This document shows positions 9,508-18,100 of a stretch of 64,000 nucleotides of DNA, piece by piece. Source of the DNA: Phenylobacterium sp. RIFCSPHIGHO2_01_FULL_69_31 (GTDB taxonomy: Bacteria; Pseudomonadota; Alphaproteobacteria; Caulobacterales; Caulobacteraceae). The notes beneath the pieces are model-generated. The model did no database searches, was not told where the DNA came from, and was given only the letters and a program-made list of their open reading frames with translations. The position numbers were made by a program, and so were the translations under genes. Location: positions 159,854 to 223,853 of the forward strand of contig NZ_MHXN01000014.1 in NCBI RefSeq assembly GCF_001824475.1, given 5' to 3'. How positions within the stretch are numbered: the first letter of the stretch is position 1; each line of letters begins with the position of its first letter.

Positions 9508-10293
9508 ATGTGCGCCGCCTGCTGGGGACTGTCGCGCCGGGGCTTCATGGCGGCGCTGGGGGCGTCCGCCCTCGCCGGCTGCAGCGAGAACGCGGCCACG
9601 GGGCGCCGGCAGTTCGTTGTCGTGGACGACGGCCAGCTCGCCACCCTCGCCGACCAGGCCTGGGCGGAGATGTCCGCCAAGATCCCGCCGGTGGCCGACC
9701 CCGCGGCCCACGCCCGCCTGGCGCGGATCGGCGCGCCGCTGGTGAAGGCCGCCGGCCGCACCGACCTCGACTGGTCGTTCACGGTGCTGGACAGCCCCGA
9801 GTTCAACGCCTTCGTCCTGCCCAACGGCAAGGTCGGGTTCTTCCGCGGCCTGCTGGAGTTCGCCCAAAGCGACGAGGAGGTCGGCTCCGTGCTCGGGCAC
9901 GAGGTGGGCCACGTGATCGCGCGCCATTCCGCGGAGCGGGTGAGCCAGGAACTGGCGGTCCAGGCCAGCGTCGCCATCATCGAGCGCCTGATCGCCGAGG
10001 ACGCCGGCCAGTACGCCGACGAGATCGGCGCGGCCCTCGGCATGGGCGCCATGTTCGGGGTCATCCTGCCCTATTCGCGCCGGCACGAACTGGAGGCCGA
10101 CCGCGTGGGCGTCGACCTGATGCGCAAGGCCGGCATGGACCCAACCGCCGCGGTGCGCTTCTGGGAGCGGATGGCGGCCCGGGCAGAGGCCGCCGGCAAG
10201 CCGCCCGAGGTGATCTCCACCCATCCCGCCGACGACCGCCGCCTGGCCGAACTGAAGGCGGCTGTCTCGGGCGCTCCGGCCCAGGTCAGATAG
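9508..10293 (+). CDS. M48-family metalloprotease, probable Tat-exported lipoprotein
   Basis: Zinc metalloprotease of the BepA/LoiP/Oma1 type, 261 aa, predicted to act in the periplasm on envelope proteins. The N-terminus carries the twin-Arg motif SRRGFMA and a lipobox ALAGC, so Cys25 should be lipidated. Zinc ligands are HEVGH (His131, Glu132, His135) and the downstream Glu in HELEADRVG. No TPR domain follows, unlike BepA. The ATG begins on the base after the hslU stop. An ATG at 9547 lies inside the signal sequence and is unlikely to be the start. The gene overlaps the convergent DUF2244 gene by 8 bases. Confidence 0.93.
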   Translation: MCAACWGLSRRGFMAALGASALAGCSENAATGRRQFVVVDDGQLATLADQAWAEMSAKIPPVADPAAHARLARIGAPLVKAAGRTDLDWSFTVLDSPEFNAFVLPNGKVGFFRGLLEFAQSDEEVGSVLGHEVGHVIARHSAERVSQELAVQASVAIIERLIAEDAGQYADEIGAALGMGAMFGVILPYSRRHELEADRVGVDLMRKAGMDPTAAVRFWERMAARAEAAGKPPEVISTHPADDRRLAELKAAVSGAPAQVR

Positions 10294-10762
10294 CCCCGCG
10301 CCTCGCGCGCCAGATGGCATCTTCCAGGGCCCTGGCGAACTCGCCGCGCTCGCCGGGGCTCAAGGCTGCGGCCACGGCGGTCTCCCGCCCGGAGAGCCTG
10401 AGGGTCAGCGCCATCACTCGATCCTCCTCGTCGCGCACCGTGGCGACGCGCGTGAAGGCTGTGGGGCTTTCCCAGATCACCCGGATGTCCTTGGGCGTTT
10501 CACGGGTGATCCGCACCTGCGTCGGGCTGACCTGCACGCGCTCGATCACCTTGCCGGCCCGGAAGCTCACCGCGAAGGCCACCACCACCGCCAGCACGTC
10601 CAGGCCCAGGAAGGGCACGACGTAGTGCGCGCCCATGCGGATGAACACCACCGCCGAGGCGACGTTGGCCGCCGTGATGATCGAGATGAGAATCACGAAC
10701 CCCCGCTCGGACAGCGAGCGGTTCGGCTTGATCTCGGCGTCCATGTAGAGCGGCCGGCTCAT
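10286..10762 (-). CDS. DUF2244 integral membrane protein
   Basis: Protein of unknown function, 158 aa, typical DUF2244 length. Two closely spaced transmembrane helices are visible (about 25-45, FVILISIITAANVASAV, and 50-70, FLGLDVLAVVVAFAVSF). A cytoplasmic beta-rich domain follows with RVQVSPTQVRI and VIWESPTAF. In alphaproteobacteria such proteins are often found near respiratory genes, but none is nearby here. ATG 10762 was chosen because a longer frame upstream has no membrane-protein character and this start matches the family. It is the only minus-strand gene between the hsl cluster and the DJ-1/fabI group. Confidence 0.85.
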   Translation of the reverse strand: MSRPLYMDAEIKPNRSLSERGFVILISIITAANVASAVVFIRMGAHYVVPFLGLDVLAVVVAFAVSFRAGKVIERVQVSPTQVRITRETPKDIRVIWESPTAFTRVATVRDEEDRVMALTLRLSGRETAVAAALSPGERGEFARALEDAIWRARRGAI

Positions 10763-10864
10763 GGCCTCGCAGGATAGGCCGAAGTCCACGCCCGCGGAAC
10801 TGGCTCTCACGGCCCGGGCGCCCGCCGCCCCAACTGAGGCCGTCAGCAGGGTTGGAGGCCGCGC

Positions 10865-11431
10865 ATGAAGATCGCCATGATCGGGTTCGAAGGGTTCACG
10901 GACGTGGACCTGTTCATGCCCTGGGACCTGTTCTACCGCGTCAAGGACCCCACCTACGCCGCCTTCGACGGGGAGTGGGACGTGCGGATCTGCGCCGACC
11001 GTGCGCGCTTCGCCTCCTACTCCGGCCTCGCCATCGACCGGCACGAGCCGCTGTCCTGGGCCGAGGGCGCCGATGCGGTCTTCATCGTCAGCGGTCCCGG
11101 CAGCCGCCTGAAGATCAAGGATCCGGCCTTCCTTTCGTCCCTCCGGCTCGACCCGTCCCGGCAGCTCATCGCCGCCATCGATTCCGGCGTCCTGATCCTG
11201 GCCGCCCTGGGGCTGCTTGAAGGGCTGAGCGCAACCACCTATCCCAGCGTCTTCGCCGAGCTCGAGGCGATGGGCGTGCGCACCGAGCGCCGGCCCCTGG
11301 TGATCCACGGCAATGTCGCCACCGGCGGCGGCTGCCTGGCCACCCAGGACCTGGCCGCCTGGATCGTGGAGCGCCTCATCGGCCCGCAGGCGGCGGCGCA
11401 GATCGTGGATTCCGTGGCGAAGGTGGGATGA
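10865..11431 (+). CDS. DJ-1/PfpI-family protein with Asp at the nucleophile position
   Basis: 188-aa flavodoxin-like protein of the ThiJ/PfpI superfamily. The start (MKIAMIGFEGFTDVDLFMPW) is typical of the isocyanide hydratase/AraC-amidase-like subgroup with the usual acidic residue. The nucleophile elbow reads AIDSGVLILAALGLLEG, so Asp106 occupies the place where active members carry Cys (AICSG-type). Cys-dependent hydratase, glyoxalase or peptidase chemistry is therefore unlikely. TGGGCLATQDLAAWIVE is the usual C-terminal motif. It overlaps the following SDR by 4 bases (ATGA) and is probably co-transcribed with it. Confidence 0.85.
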   Translation: MKIAMIGFEGFTDVDLFMPWDLFYRVKDPTYAAFDGEWDVRICADRARFASYSGLAIDRHEPLSWAEGADAVFIVSGPGSRLKIKDPAFLSSLRLDPSRQLIAAIDSGVLILAALGLLEGLSATTYPSVFAELEAMGVRTERRPLVIHGNVATGGGCLATQDLAAWIVERLIGPQAAAQIVDSVAKVG

Positions 11432-12201
11432 TGAGCGAGACGTGGGCTGACGGGCGCATCGCCCTGGTGACGGGCGCCACCTCCGGCTTCGGCGAGGCCA
11501 TGACCCGTCGGCTGATCGCCGCGGGCGGGCGGGTGATCGCCACCGGCCGCCGGGCCGAGCGCCTGGCAGCCCTCGCCGCCGAGCTCGGGACCGACCGCCT
11601 GCTCACCCGCGAACTCGACGTCACCGACGCGGCGTCGGTCGAAGCCTTGCTCCCGAGTCTGCCGGCCGCCTTCGAGGCGATTGACATCCTCTACAACAAC
11701 GCCGGCCTGGCCCTGGGCCTGAACAAGGCCCACGAGGCGGCGCTGAGCGACTGGGAGACCATGATCGCCACCAACGTGACCGGCCTCGTGCGCATCACCC
11801 GCGCCGTCCTGCCCGGCATGGTGGCCCGCGACCGCGGCGACATCCTCAACATCTCGTCCGTGGCCGCCAACTATCCCTATCCCGGCGGCAATGTGTACGG
11901 CGCGACCAAGAGCTTCGTGCGCCAGTTCTCGCTGAACCTGCGCGCCGACCTTCTGGGCGCGAAGGTGCGGGTCACGTCCATCGAGCCCGGCATGGCCGAG
12001 ACCGAGTTCTCGGTGGTCCGGTTCAAGGGCGACGCCGACGCGGCCGGCAAGGTCTACCAGGGCGTCCAGGCTATGAGCGCCGACGACGTAGCCCTCGTGT
12101 GCGAGAGCGTGCTGAAGCTCCCGGCCCACATCAACGTCAACACCCTGGAGATCATGCCCGTCCAACAGGCCTTCGGCCCCTTCGCCGTGGATCGGAGGTA
12201 G
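11428..12201 (+). CDS. SDR oxidoreductase, YdfG-like
   Basis: NAD(P)-dependent short-chain dehydrogenase, 257 aa, closest by eye to YdfG (3-hydroxy acid / L-allo-threonine dehydrogenase). The cofactor loop is VTGATSGFGEAM, Arg residues in TGRRAERL suggest NADPH, NNAG is present, and the catalytic residues are Ser of NISSVA and YGATK. The C-terminal region IMPVQQAFGPFAVDRR matches the YdfG-type ending. The ATG overlaps the DJ-1 stop; a second ATG follows three bases later. The substrate is unproven. Confidence 0.9.
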   Translation: MMSETWADGRIALVTGATSGFGEAMTRRLIAAGGRVIATGRRAERLAALAAELGTDRLLTRELDVTDAASVEALLPSLPAAFEAIDILYNNAGLALGLNKAHEAALSDWETMIATNVTGLVRITRAVLPGMVARDRGDILNISSVAANYPYPGGNVYGATKSFVRQFSLNLRADLLGAKVRVTSIEPGMAETEFSVVRFKGDADAAGKVYQGVQAMSADDVALVCESVLKLPAHINVNTLEIMPVQQAFGPFAVDRR

Positions 12202-12281
12202 CGCCGCCGCGCCCTCCACATCCTCGACATGGGAAGGGGGATCGGCCACAAACCGCCCAACGACGGATGGGAGAACACCAC

Positions 12282-13103
12282 GTGGCCGACGATTATCAGA
12301 TGCCGACCGGAACCCTGATGAAGGGCAAGCGGGGGGTCATCACCGGGGTCGCCAACCACCAGTCCATCGCGTGGGGCATCGCCAGCCAGCTGGCTGCCCA
12401 GGGCGCGGACCTGGCCTTCATGCACCTGCCGGGCATGGAACGCCGCGTGACGCCGCTGGCCGAAAGCGTGAACGCCAAGCTGATCGTCGCGGCCGACGTC
12501 ACCGACGACGCCTCCATGGACGAGGCCTTCGGCGCGGTGGCCAAGACCTTCGGCCAGATCGACTTCTTCCTCCACGCCATCGCCTTCGCCAACAAGGACG
12601 AGCTGAAGGGCAGCTTCGTGGACAACACGACGCGCGAAGGCTTCCTGCGCGCGATGAACATCTCGGCCTTCAGCTTCGTCGACTGCGCCCGGCGCGCGGC
12701 CGCGCTGATGCCCGAGGCGGGCGGCTCGATCGTGACCCTGACCTACATGGGCTCGGAGCGGGCGATCCCGAACTACAACACCATGGGCGTGGCGAAGGCG
12801 GCGCTGGAGGCGGCGACCCGCTATGCGGCCCGCGACCTGGGGCCCAAGGGCATCCGGGTGAACGCCCTCTCGCCCGGCGCCATGAAGACGCTCTCGCTGG
12901 CCGGCATCTCCGGCGGCCGCGGCATGCTGGCAAAAGGCCGCTCGCTCTCGGCCATGAAGGAAGACACCTCCATGGAGGGCGTGGCCGGCGCGGCCCTGTG
13001 GCTGATGTCGGATCTCGGCAAGTCGACGACCGGCGAGGTTATCCACGTCGACGCCGGCTTCCACATCATGGGCTTTTCGGACGACGAGGACGGCGAGGGC
13101 TAG
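12282..13103 (+). CDS. fabI: Enoyl-[acyl-carrier-protein] reductase FabI
   Basis: NADH-dependent reductase for the last step of each fatty-acid elongation cycle in the cytoplasm, 273 aa. FabI hallmarks are the variant Rossmann loop ITGVANHQSIAWGIA, LHAIAFANKDEL, and the Tyr-x6-Lys pair in YNTMGVAK preceded by SIVTLTYMGSERAIPNYN. A GTG start at 12282 was chosen because GGGAG lies 8 bases upstream and the N-terminus then fits the family. An ATG at 12267 in the same frame would remove that spacing. It lies 80 bases after the SDR gene. FabI is the target of triclosan-type inhibitors (family knowledge). Confidence 0.95.
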   Translation: MADDYQMPTGTLMKGKRGVITGVANHQSIAWGIASQLAAQGADLAFMHLPGMERRVTPLAESVNAKLIVAADVTDDASMDEAFGAVAKTFGQIDFFLHAIAFANKDELKGSFVDNTTREGFLRAMNISAFSFVDCARRAAALMPEAGGSIVTLTYMGSERAIPNYNTMGVAKAALEAATRYAARDLGPKGIRVNALSPGAMKTLSLAGISGGRGMLAKGRSLSAMKEDTSMEGVAGAALWLMSDLGKSTTGEVIHVDAGFHIMGFSDDEDGEG

Positions 13104-13127
13104 GCGCCAGGCCGCCCTCAGGCCGCC

Positions 13128-13736
13128 TCAGGGCGCGTAGGCGCGCATGAAGCGGGCCGCGGCCTCGGTGGCGATGTGGTCGATCCTTGCTTCGTCGAGG
13201 TGCGGGTCGACGCCCAGCAGGGTGGCCATCTGCAGCGACCCCAGCACCATGCCGGCGAAGAACTCCGCCGCCTGCATCGGATCGGGGCAGGCGAGGCGGC
13301 CGGCGTCGGTCTCCAGCTGTAGGAACGCGGCGAGCCGCTGGCGGCTGGCCCGGGCGCCGGCCTCGTAGATCGCCGCCGCCACCTCGGGCATCTCGGAGAC
13401 CCCGAGCATCGCCATGCGCAGGAAGGCCGGGCCCTGCGGACGCATGACCGCCTGCAGCAGCACGCGCGCGAACTCGGCCAGGGCCGCGCCCGGGCGCTCG
13501 ACCGAGCTGGGGGCGTCCAGCGACGCGGTGATCTCGTGGACGCGGCGGTCCATCACCGCCCGGACCAGGTCCGCCTTCGACCCGTAGTGATTGTAGATGG
13601 TCTGCTTGGAGACGCAGGCGCGGCGGGCGATGTCCTCCATCGAAGCCGTCACGCCGCGCTCGGCGAACACCTCAATGGCGGCGTCCAGGATCGCCTCGTT
13701 TTTGGAGACGTCGATCTGGCCGGCGATGCGCGGCAT
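13128..13736 (-). CDS. TetR-family regulator of the emrAB-like operon
   Basis: Transcriptional repressor, 202 aa. The N-terminal helix-turn-helix reads ASMEDIARRACVSKQTIYNHYGSK; the C-terminal domain resembles TetR_C (AefR-like). It is the third gene of an operon with the MFS pump and its adaptor (one base between the pump stop and this ATG). Self-control through the operon promoter is likely. Two matching palindromes (TGGAC-N6-GTCCA) lie in front of emrA and are the best operator candidates. The inducing ligand is unknown. Confidence 0.92.
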   Translation of the reverse strand: MPRIAGQIDVSKNEAILDAAIEVFAERGVTASMEDIARRACVSKQTIYNHYGSKADLVRAVMDRRVHEITASLDAPSSVERPGAALAEFARVLLQAVMRPQGPAFLRMAMLGVSEMPEVAAAIYEAGARASRQRLAAFLQLETDAGRLACPDPMQAAEFFAGMVLGSLQMATLLGVDPHLDEARIDHIATEAAARFMRAYAP

Positions 13737-13737
13737 G

Positions 13738-15363
13738 TCAGTGGCCTCCGCCCTCCGAGGGCCCCGGCATCGCCGGACCGGGCCGCGCGAAGAAGGCGAG
13801 GCCGACGGCGACCCAGCAGGCCAGGGCCAGCACCGCGAAGGCGTCGCCGAAGCTGAGCACCGCCGCCTGGCGGTGGAGCATGGCGCTCATCGCCTTGCGG
13901 GCCGTGCCTTCGGGGTCGGCCACGCCGCCCTCGGTCATCATGGCGGTGAGGCCGTCGAGCAAGGCGGCGCTGGAGGCGTTCGCCTGCCCGGCGGCGCTGG
14001 CCAAGTCCATGTAGTGGATGGCGCCCTGGTGGCTGAGGATGGTGGTCAGCATGGCCAGGCCGATGGCTCCGGCGACGTTGCGCACCAGGTTTATGAGTCC
14101 GGAGGCGTCCTTCATCATCGTGACCGGCAGGGAGGCGACGCTCATCTGCTGGGCCGCGATCATGGCGACCATGGTGCCCAGGCCGCGGGCCACCTGCAGC
14201 ACGAAGAACTCGTTGAAGCCCCACTCGTCGGTGACGCGCACCCCCAGCTGGATCGCCCAGGCGGCCAGGGCGAAGCCGCCGATCATGGCGATCCGCGCGT
14301 CCACCATGCGGACGAAGCGGCCGGCGATCGGCGCGGAGAGGAACATGGTCAGGCCCGAGACGAGCATGGTGTTGCCCACCTCGGCCGACGAGAAGCCCCG
14401 CACCTGTCCCAGGAAGATCGGCATCAGGAACGTGCCGCCGAACAGGCTGACGCCGGTGACGAAGGTCATCACGATGCCGAGGCTGAAGTTGCGGTCGCGG
14501 AACGGCGCGAGGGACACGATCGGCTGCCAGTAGGTGAGCTGGCGCCAGATGAAGGCGACGCCGGTCAGGACGGCCAGGACCGTGAGCCACAGGATGATGC
14601 CGTCCTCGAACCAGCCCTCGCTGCTGCCCTCCTCGAGCACGTACTGCATCGAGAGCAGGAACACGGTCATGAGGCCCAGGCCCCACCAGTCGATGCCTCG
14701 CGAGAGGCTGGGGTCGCCCTTGTCGAAGTTGGCGTAGCGCCCGACGAGGAAGATCACCAGCATCCCCACCGGGATGTTGATGAAGAACAGCCAGCGCCAG
14801 CTCAGCAGGTCGGTGAGGTGGCCGCCCAGCGTGGGGCCGATGGTCGAGGAAAGGGTGACGATCAGACCGACGATGACGTTGGCGGTGATGCGGCGCTCGG
14901 GCGGGAAGACCGTCATGGCGGTGGCGAAGACGGGCGGGATCATGGCCCCGGCGAACAGGCCCTGCAGCGCGCGGAAGACGATCATCATCGCCACCGAGGA
15001 CGACAGGCCCACCGCCACCGACGTGGCGATGAAGCCGATCACGGCGATCACATAGAACGACCGCGTGCCCCACATCTTGGTCAGGTAGGCCGTGAGCGGC
15101 ATGATCACGACCTCGGCCAGGAGGTAGATCGTCTGCACCCAGCTGATCTCGTCGGCCGTGGCCCCGATCCCCGACTGGATCTGGACCAGGGAGCTGGCGA
15201 CGATCTGGATGTCGAGCATGGCCATGAACTGGCCGATCACCATCCCGCCGAAGCCCAGGAACACCTTCACCCAGTCGACGTGCGATCCGTCCGCGCCCAG
15301 CACGGCGGGGGCCTCGGGCTTCCGGGCCCGGGCCGGGTCGGGGGGAAGGACCGCGTCGGTCAC
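13738..15363 (-). CDS. emrB: DHA2-family MFS multidrug efflux pump (EmrB/QacA type)
   Basis: Inner-membrane proton/drug antiporter, 541 aa with about 14 transmembrane helices. The DHA2 signature region is DEISWVQTIYLLAEVVIMPL, and motif A-like sequences follow. It lies 4 bases after the membrane-fusion protein gene, the usual EmrAB layout, and starts with GTG. No outer-membrane TolC-like factor is in this window, so it must use one encoded elsewhere. Substrates are probably hydrophobic toxic compounds (family inference). Confidence 0.92.
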   Translation of the reverse strand: MTDAVLPPDPARARKPEAPAVLGADGSHVDWVKVFLGFGGMVIGQFMAMLDIQIVASSLVQIQSGIGATADEISWVQTIYLLAEVVIMPLTAYLTKMWGTRSFYVIAVIGFIATSVAVGLSSSVAMMIVFRALQGLFAGAMIPPVFATAMTVFPPERRITANVIVGLIVTLSSTIGPTLGGHLTDLLSWRWLFFINIPVGMLVIFLVGRYANFDKGDPSLSRGIDWWGLGLMTVFLLSMQYVLEEGSSEGWFEDGIILWLTVLAVLTGVAFIWRQLTYWQPIVSLAPFRDRNFSLGIVMTFVTGVSLFGGTFLMPIFLGQVRGFSSAEVGNTMLVSGLTMFLSAPIAGRFVRMVDARIAMIGGFALAAWAIQLGVRVTDEWGFNEFFVLQVARGLGTMVAMIAAQQMSVASLPVTMMKDASGLINLVRNVAGAIGLAMLTTILSHQGAIHYMDLASAAGQANASSAALLDGLTAMMTEGGVADPEGTARKAMSAMLHRQAAVLSFGDAFAVLALACWVAVGLAFFARPGPAMPGPSEGGGH

Positions 15364-15367
15364 GGGA

Positions 15368-16474
15368 CTAGTTCTGGGCGCCCTGGCGGGCGAAGCGCTC
15401 GGGGGTCTGGCCGGCCTCGGCGAACGCGGGGCCGGTGTCGCGGGTCACGTCCACCTTCACCTTCAGCGACAGCCCGGGCCGCAGGCCGCCGGCCAGCTTC
15501 TGGTTCCGGTCGATCGCGATGCGGACCGGCAGGCGCTGGGTGATCTTGGTGAAGTTGCCGACGGCGTTCTCCACCGGGATCAGGGCGAACTCGGCGCCGG
15601 TGGCCGGGGCGAAGCTGTCGATCCGGCCCTTGATGGCGGTGTCGCCGAAGGCGTCGGCGTGGATCTCCACGGGCTGGCCGATCCGGAGGCGCGAGACCTG
15701 CGTCTCCTTGAAGTTCGCCACCACATAGGCGTCGGCGAGCGGCACGATGCTCATCAGGGCGCCGCCGGGCCGCACGTACTGGCCGACCCGCACGGCGCGA
15801 GCGCCGACGACGCCGGCCACTGGGGCTCGGATCTCAGTCCTCGAGAGATCGATGCGGGTCTGTTCGGCGGCGGCCCGGGCGGCGGCGGCCTGGGCCACGC
15901 TCTGCTCGCGGGCCGAGCCCAGCGACTGGGCGGTGCGACGCTCGGCCTCGAGGGCCGCGCGGGCCTGGGTCACGGCGGCCACCGCCTGCTCCTGGGCCGT
16001 CCTTGCGGTCTGCGCCCGCTGCGGCGACACCCAGCCCTCGCCCGCGAGCGACCCGTAGCGCTTCAACTCGCTGTCGGCCCACTTGGCCTGGGCCTGGGCG
16101 CTGTCGACCGCCGCCGCGCGCTGAGCGATCATCGCCTGCTCCAGCCGGGCCTTGTCGTCGACCGCGCTGACGGCCGCTTCAAGGGCCCGGGCGTTGGCCT
16201 CGGCCTGGGCCAGACGCGCCCGCAAGGTCGCGGGATCGATCCGGACCAGCACCTGCCCGGGACTGACGGCTTGGTTGTCGTCGACCAGCACCTCGGCCAC
16301 GTAGCCGTCCACCAGGGGCGCGACCGTCACCTTGTCGGCCGCCACGAACGCGTTGTCGGTGGTCTCGTACTTCTGGCGGTCCAGCCACCAGAGCCCGCCG
16401 CCCACGGCGACGGCTACGGCCGCCAGACCCCCGGCGGCGAGGGGAACGATGCGGCCTCTCGGCATACCAGCCAT
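15368..16474 (-). CDS. emrA: HlyD/EmrA-type membrane fusion protein
   Basis: Periplasmic adaptor linking the MFS pump to an outer-membrane channel, 368 aa. It has an N-terminal anchor (VPLAAGGLAAVAVAVGGGLWW), the signature YETTDNAFVAADKVTVAP, a biotinyl-lipoyl-like half DGYVAEVLVDDNQAVSPGQ, a long Ala-rich coiled coil (~95-215), a second lipoyl half RTEIRAPVAGVVGARAV, and a beta-barrel domain. ATG 16474 has GAGAGG upstream; a second Met is three codons later. It is the first gene of the emrA-emrB-tetR operon, with its promoter in the 168-base gap shared with the ubiH-like gene. Confidence 0.93.
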   Translation of the reverse strand: MAGMPRGRIVPLAAGGLAAVAVAVGGGLWWLDRQKYETTDNAFVAADKVTVAPLVDGYVAEVLVDDNQAVSPGQVLVRIDPATLRARLAQAEANARALEAAVSAVDDKARLEQAMIAQRAAAVDSAQAQAKWADSELKRYGSLAGEGWVSPQRAQTARTAQEQAVAAVTQARAALEAERRTAQSLGSAREQSVAQAAAARAAAEQTRIDLSRTEIRAPVAGVVGARAVRVGQYVRPGGALMSIVPLADAYVVANFKETQVSRLRIGQPVEIHADAFGDTAIKGRIDSFAPATGAEFALIPVENAVGNFTKITQRLPVRIAIDRNQKLAGGLRPGLSLKVKVDVTRDTGPAFAEAGQTPERFARQGAQN

Positions 16475-16500
16475 TCGGCGAACGCCTCTCGAACGAAAAG

Positions 16501-16516
16501 TGGACTCTGCGGTCCA
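16501..16516. promoter_or_regulatory. Candidate TetR operator, copy 1
   Basis: TGGAC-TCTGCG-GTCCA, a 5-bp inverted repeat with a 6-base spacer, 27 bases upstream of the emrA ATG. The same arms and spacing recur at 16565-16580. The operon's own TetR protein is the obvious candidate binder (inference). Confidence 0.6.
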
Positions 16517-16563
16517 ATCCCTGTCTCGAGATATGCCTCGCCCGCGTTAGCGGCAAGTGAAGA

Positions 16564-16581
16564 ATGGACGCGGGTGTCCAT
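16564..16581. promoter_or_regulatory. Candidate TetR operator, copy 2
   Basis: ATGGAC-GCGGGT-GTCCAT, with 6-bp arms and the same 6-base spacer as the copy at 16501. The two centres are 64 bp apart, about six helical turns. It lies 61 bases before the ubiH-like ATG, so the repressor may act on both divergent promoters. Confidence 0.6.
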
Positions 16582-16642
16582 CATTCCGGATCGTCGAGGC
16601 GCCCGCTGGACGCCGGGCCGGGTTTCGTGGCCTATCCCTGCC

Positions 16643-17890
16643 ATGAGCCAGGACGCAGACGTCATCATCGCGGGCGCCGGCATCGCCGGCGCGACCCTTG
16701 CCCTGTCCCTGGCGAGGGCGGGCCTGAAGCCGATCCTGATCGATCCGGTGGCCTTCGACGCCCAGCTGGCGCCGACCTTCGACGGGCGCGCCTCGGCGAT
16801 CGCCTATGCCGCGTTCCGCCAGTGGAAGGCGCTGGATCTCGGCGAGGCGATGGAGCCGCATGCCCAGCGGATCGAGCAGATCCTGGTCACCGATGCGACG
16901 ACACCCGGCGCGGCGTCCGGCGGTCCGCTGCCGTTCTTCCTGCGCTTCTACTCCGGCGAGATCGCCGACCGTTCGGACGGCGAGCCCTTGGGCTACCTGC
17001 TGGAGAACCGCCGCACCCGCGTAGCGCTCGCGGCGGCGGTGGAGGCCGCCGGGATCGAGGTGCTGGCCCCCGCGCGCGTCACCGGCGCGACCTTCGGCCC
17101 CCGTCTCGCCGAGGTCACCCTGGCCGACGGGCGGGTCCTGCGTGCGCCCCTCACCGTCGGCGCCGAGGGCCGGGGCTCGGTGATCCGGACAGCAGCCGGC
17201 ATCGGCGCCATCGGCTGGGACTATCGCCAGACCGGCGTGGTCGCGACCGTGCGGCTGGAGCGCCCTCACCAGGGCGTGGCGCATGAGTACTTCCTGCCGG
17301 GCGGACCTTTCGCGATCCTGCCGCTGACGGACGATCGCGCCAGCCTGGTCTGGACGGAAAGCACGGCCCGCGGCGCCGCCCTGGCCGGCGCGCGGCCCGA
17401 GGTGTTCCAGGCGCACCTGGAGCGGCGGTTTGGCGAATTCCTGGGCGCCGTCGCCATCGAGGGGCCGGTCTTCACCTACCCCTTAAGCCTCCAGCTCGCC
17501 GAGCGGTTCGCGGCGCCGCGGGTGGCGCTGCTGGGCGACGCCGCCCACGGGGTGCACCCGATCGCAGGCCAGGGCCTGAATCTGGGCCTCAAGGGCGCAG
17601 CCGCCCTCGCCGAGGTCCTGGTCGATGCGGTCCGCGTGGGCGAGGACATCGGCTCGGAGGTCGTGCTGGAGCGCTACGCGGCCTGGCGCCGCTTCGATAC
17701 GGTGACGCTCTCGGCCGGGATGGACGCCTTCGTCCGGCTGTTTTCCAACGACAACCCGCTGCTTCGCATCGCGCGCGGCGCCGGCATGGCGGCGGTGAAC
17801 AGGATCGCCCCGGCGCGGCGGTTCTTCATGCACGAGGCCGGGGGCGCGGTGGGCGACCTGCCCCGGTTGCTGCGCGGCGAGGCGCTGTAG
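16643..17890 (+). CDS. UbiH/UbiF-family FAD-dependent monooxygenase
   Basis: Flavoprotein hydroxylase, 415 aa, most likely acting in ubiquinone ring hydroxylation (UbiH/UbiF/VisC/COQ6 family). The FAD loop is IIAGAGIAGATLALSLARAG, and the second FAD motif is VALLGDAAHGVHPIAGQGLN. LENRRTR is the conserved Arg-rich motif after strand 4. The start at 16643 (MSQDADVI) puts the Rossmann fold at the N-terminus; the much longer open frame upstream runs antisense to emrA and is not coding. It is divergent from the efflux operon and its stop abuts the Trm112-like stop. Which ring position it hydroxylates cannot be told. Confidence 0.9.
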   Translation: MSQDADVIIAGAGIAGATLALSLARAGLKPILIDPVAFDAQLAPTFDGRASAIAYAAFRQWKALDLGEAMEPHAQRIEQILVTDATTPGAASGGPLPFFLRFYSGEIADRSDGEPLGYLLENRRTRVALAAAVEAAGIEVLAPARVTGATFGPRLAEVTLADGRVLRAPLTVGAEGRGSVIRTAAGIGAIGWDYRQTGVVATVRLERPHQGVAHEYFLPGGPFAILPLTDDRASLVWTESTARGAALAGARPEVFQAHLERRFGEFLGAVAIEGPVFTYPLSLQLAERFAAPRVALLGDAAHGVHPIAGQGLNLGLKGAAALAEVLVDAVRVGEDIGSEVVLERYAAWRRFDTVTLSAGMDAFVRLFSNDNPLLRIARGAGMAAVNRIAPARRFFMHEAGGAVGDLPRLLRGEAL

Positions 17891-18091
17891 CTACTCGCCC
17901 TCGCCCAGCGGGCGGGCTTCCTCGGGCAGCATGATCGGCACGCCGTCCCGGATCGGATAGGCCAGGCGCGCGCCCTTGCTGATGAGCTCCTGCCGGGCGC
18001 GGTCGTAGGCCAGCGGTCCGCGGGTGACCGGACAGACCAGGACCTCCAACAGGCGGGGATCGACGTCGAGGGCGGGCGCAGGATCGCTCAT
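17891..18091 (-). CDS. Trm112/YcaR-family small protein
   Basis: 66-aa protein of the UPF0434/Trm112 family. The signature is [17 protein letters not shown] followed by [19 protein letters not shown]. Only one Cys of the zinc-knuckle pairs remains, as in other bacterial YcaR proteins. Eukaryotic Trm112 activates methyltransferases; the bacterial role is poorly defined. It is the third gene of the chaperedoxin-LON-Trm112 operon, 9 bases after the LON-domain gene. Confidence 0.9.
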   Translation of the reverse strand: MSDPAPALDVDPRLLEVLVCPVTRGPLAYDRARQELISKGARLAYPIRDGVPIMLPEEARPLGEGE

Positions 18092-18100
18092 GGCGTCCCT

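Noticed and set aside
13597..15543. 648-codon frame antisense to the MFS pump
   Set aside because: His/Gly/Asp-rich shadow of the emrB gene with no recognisable fold.
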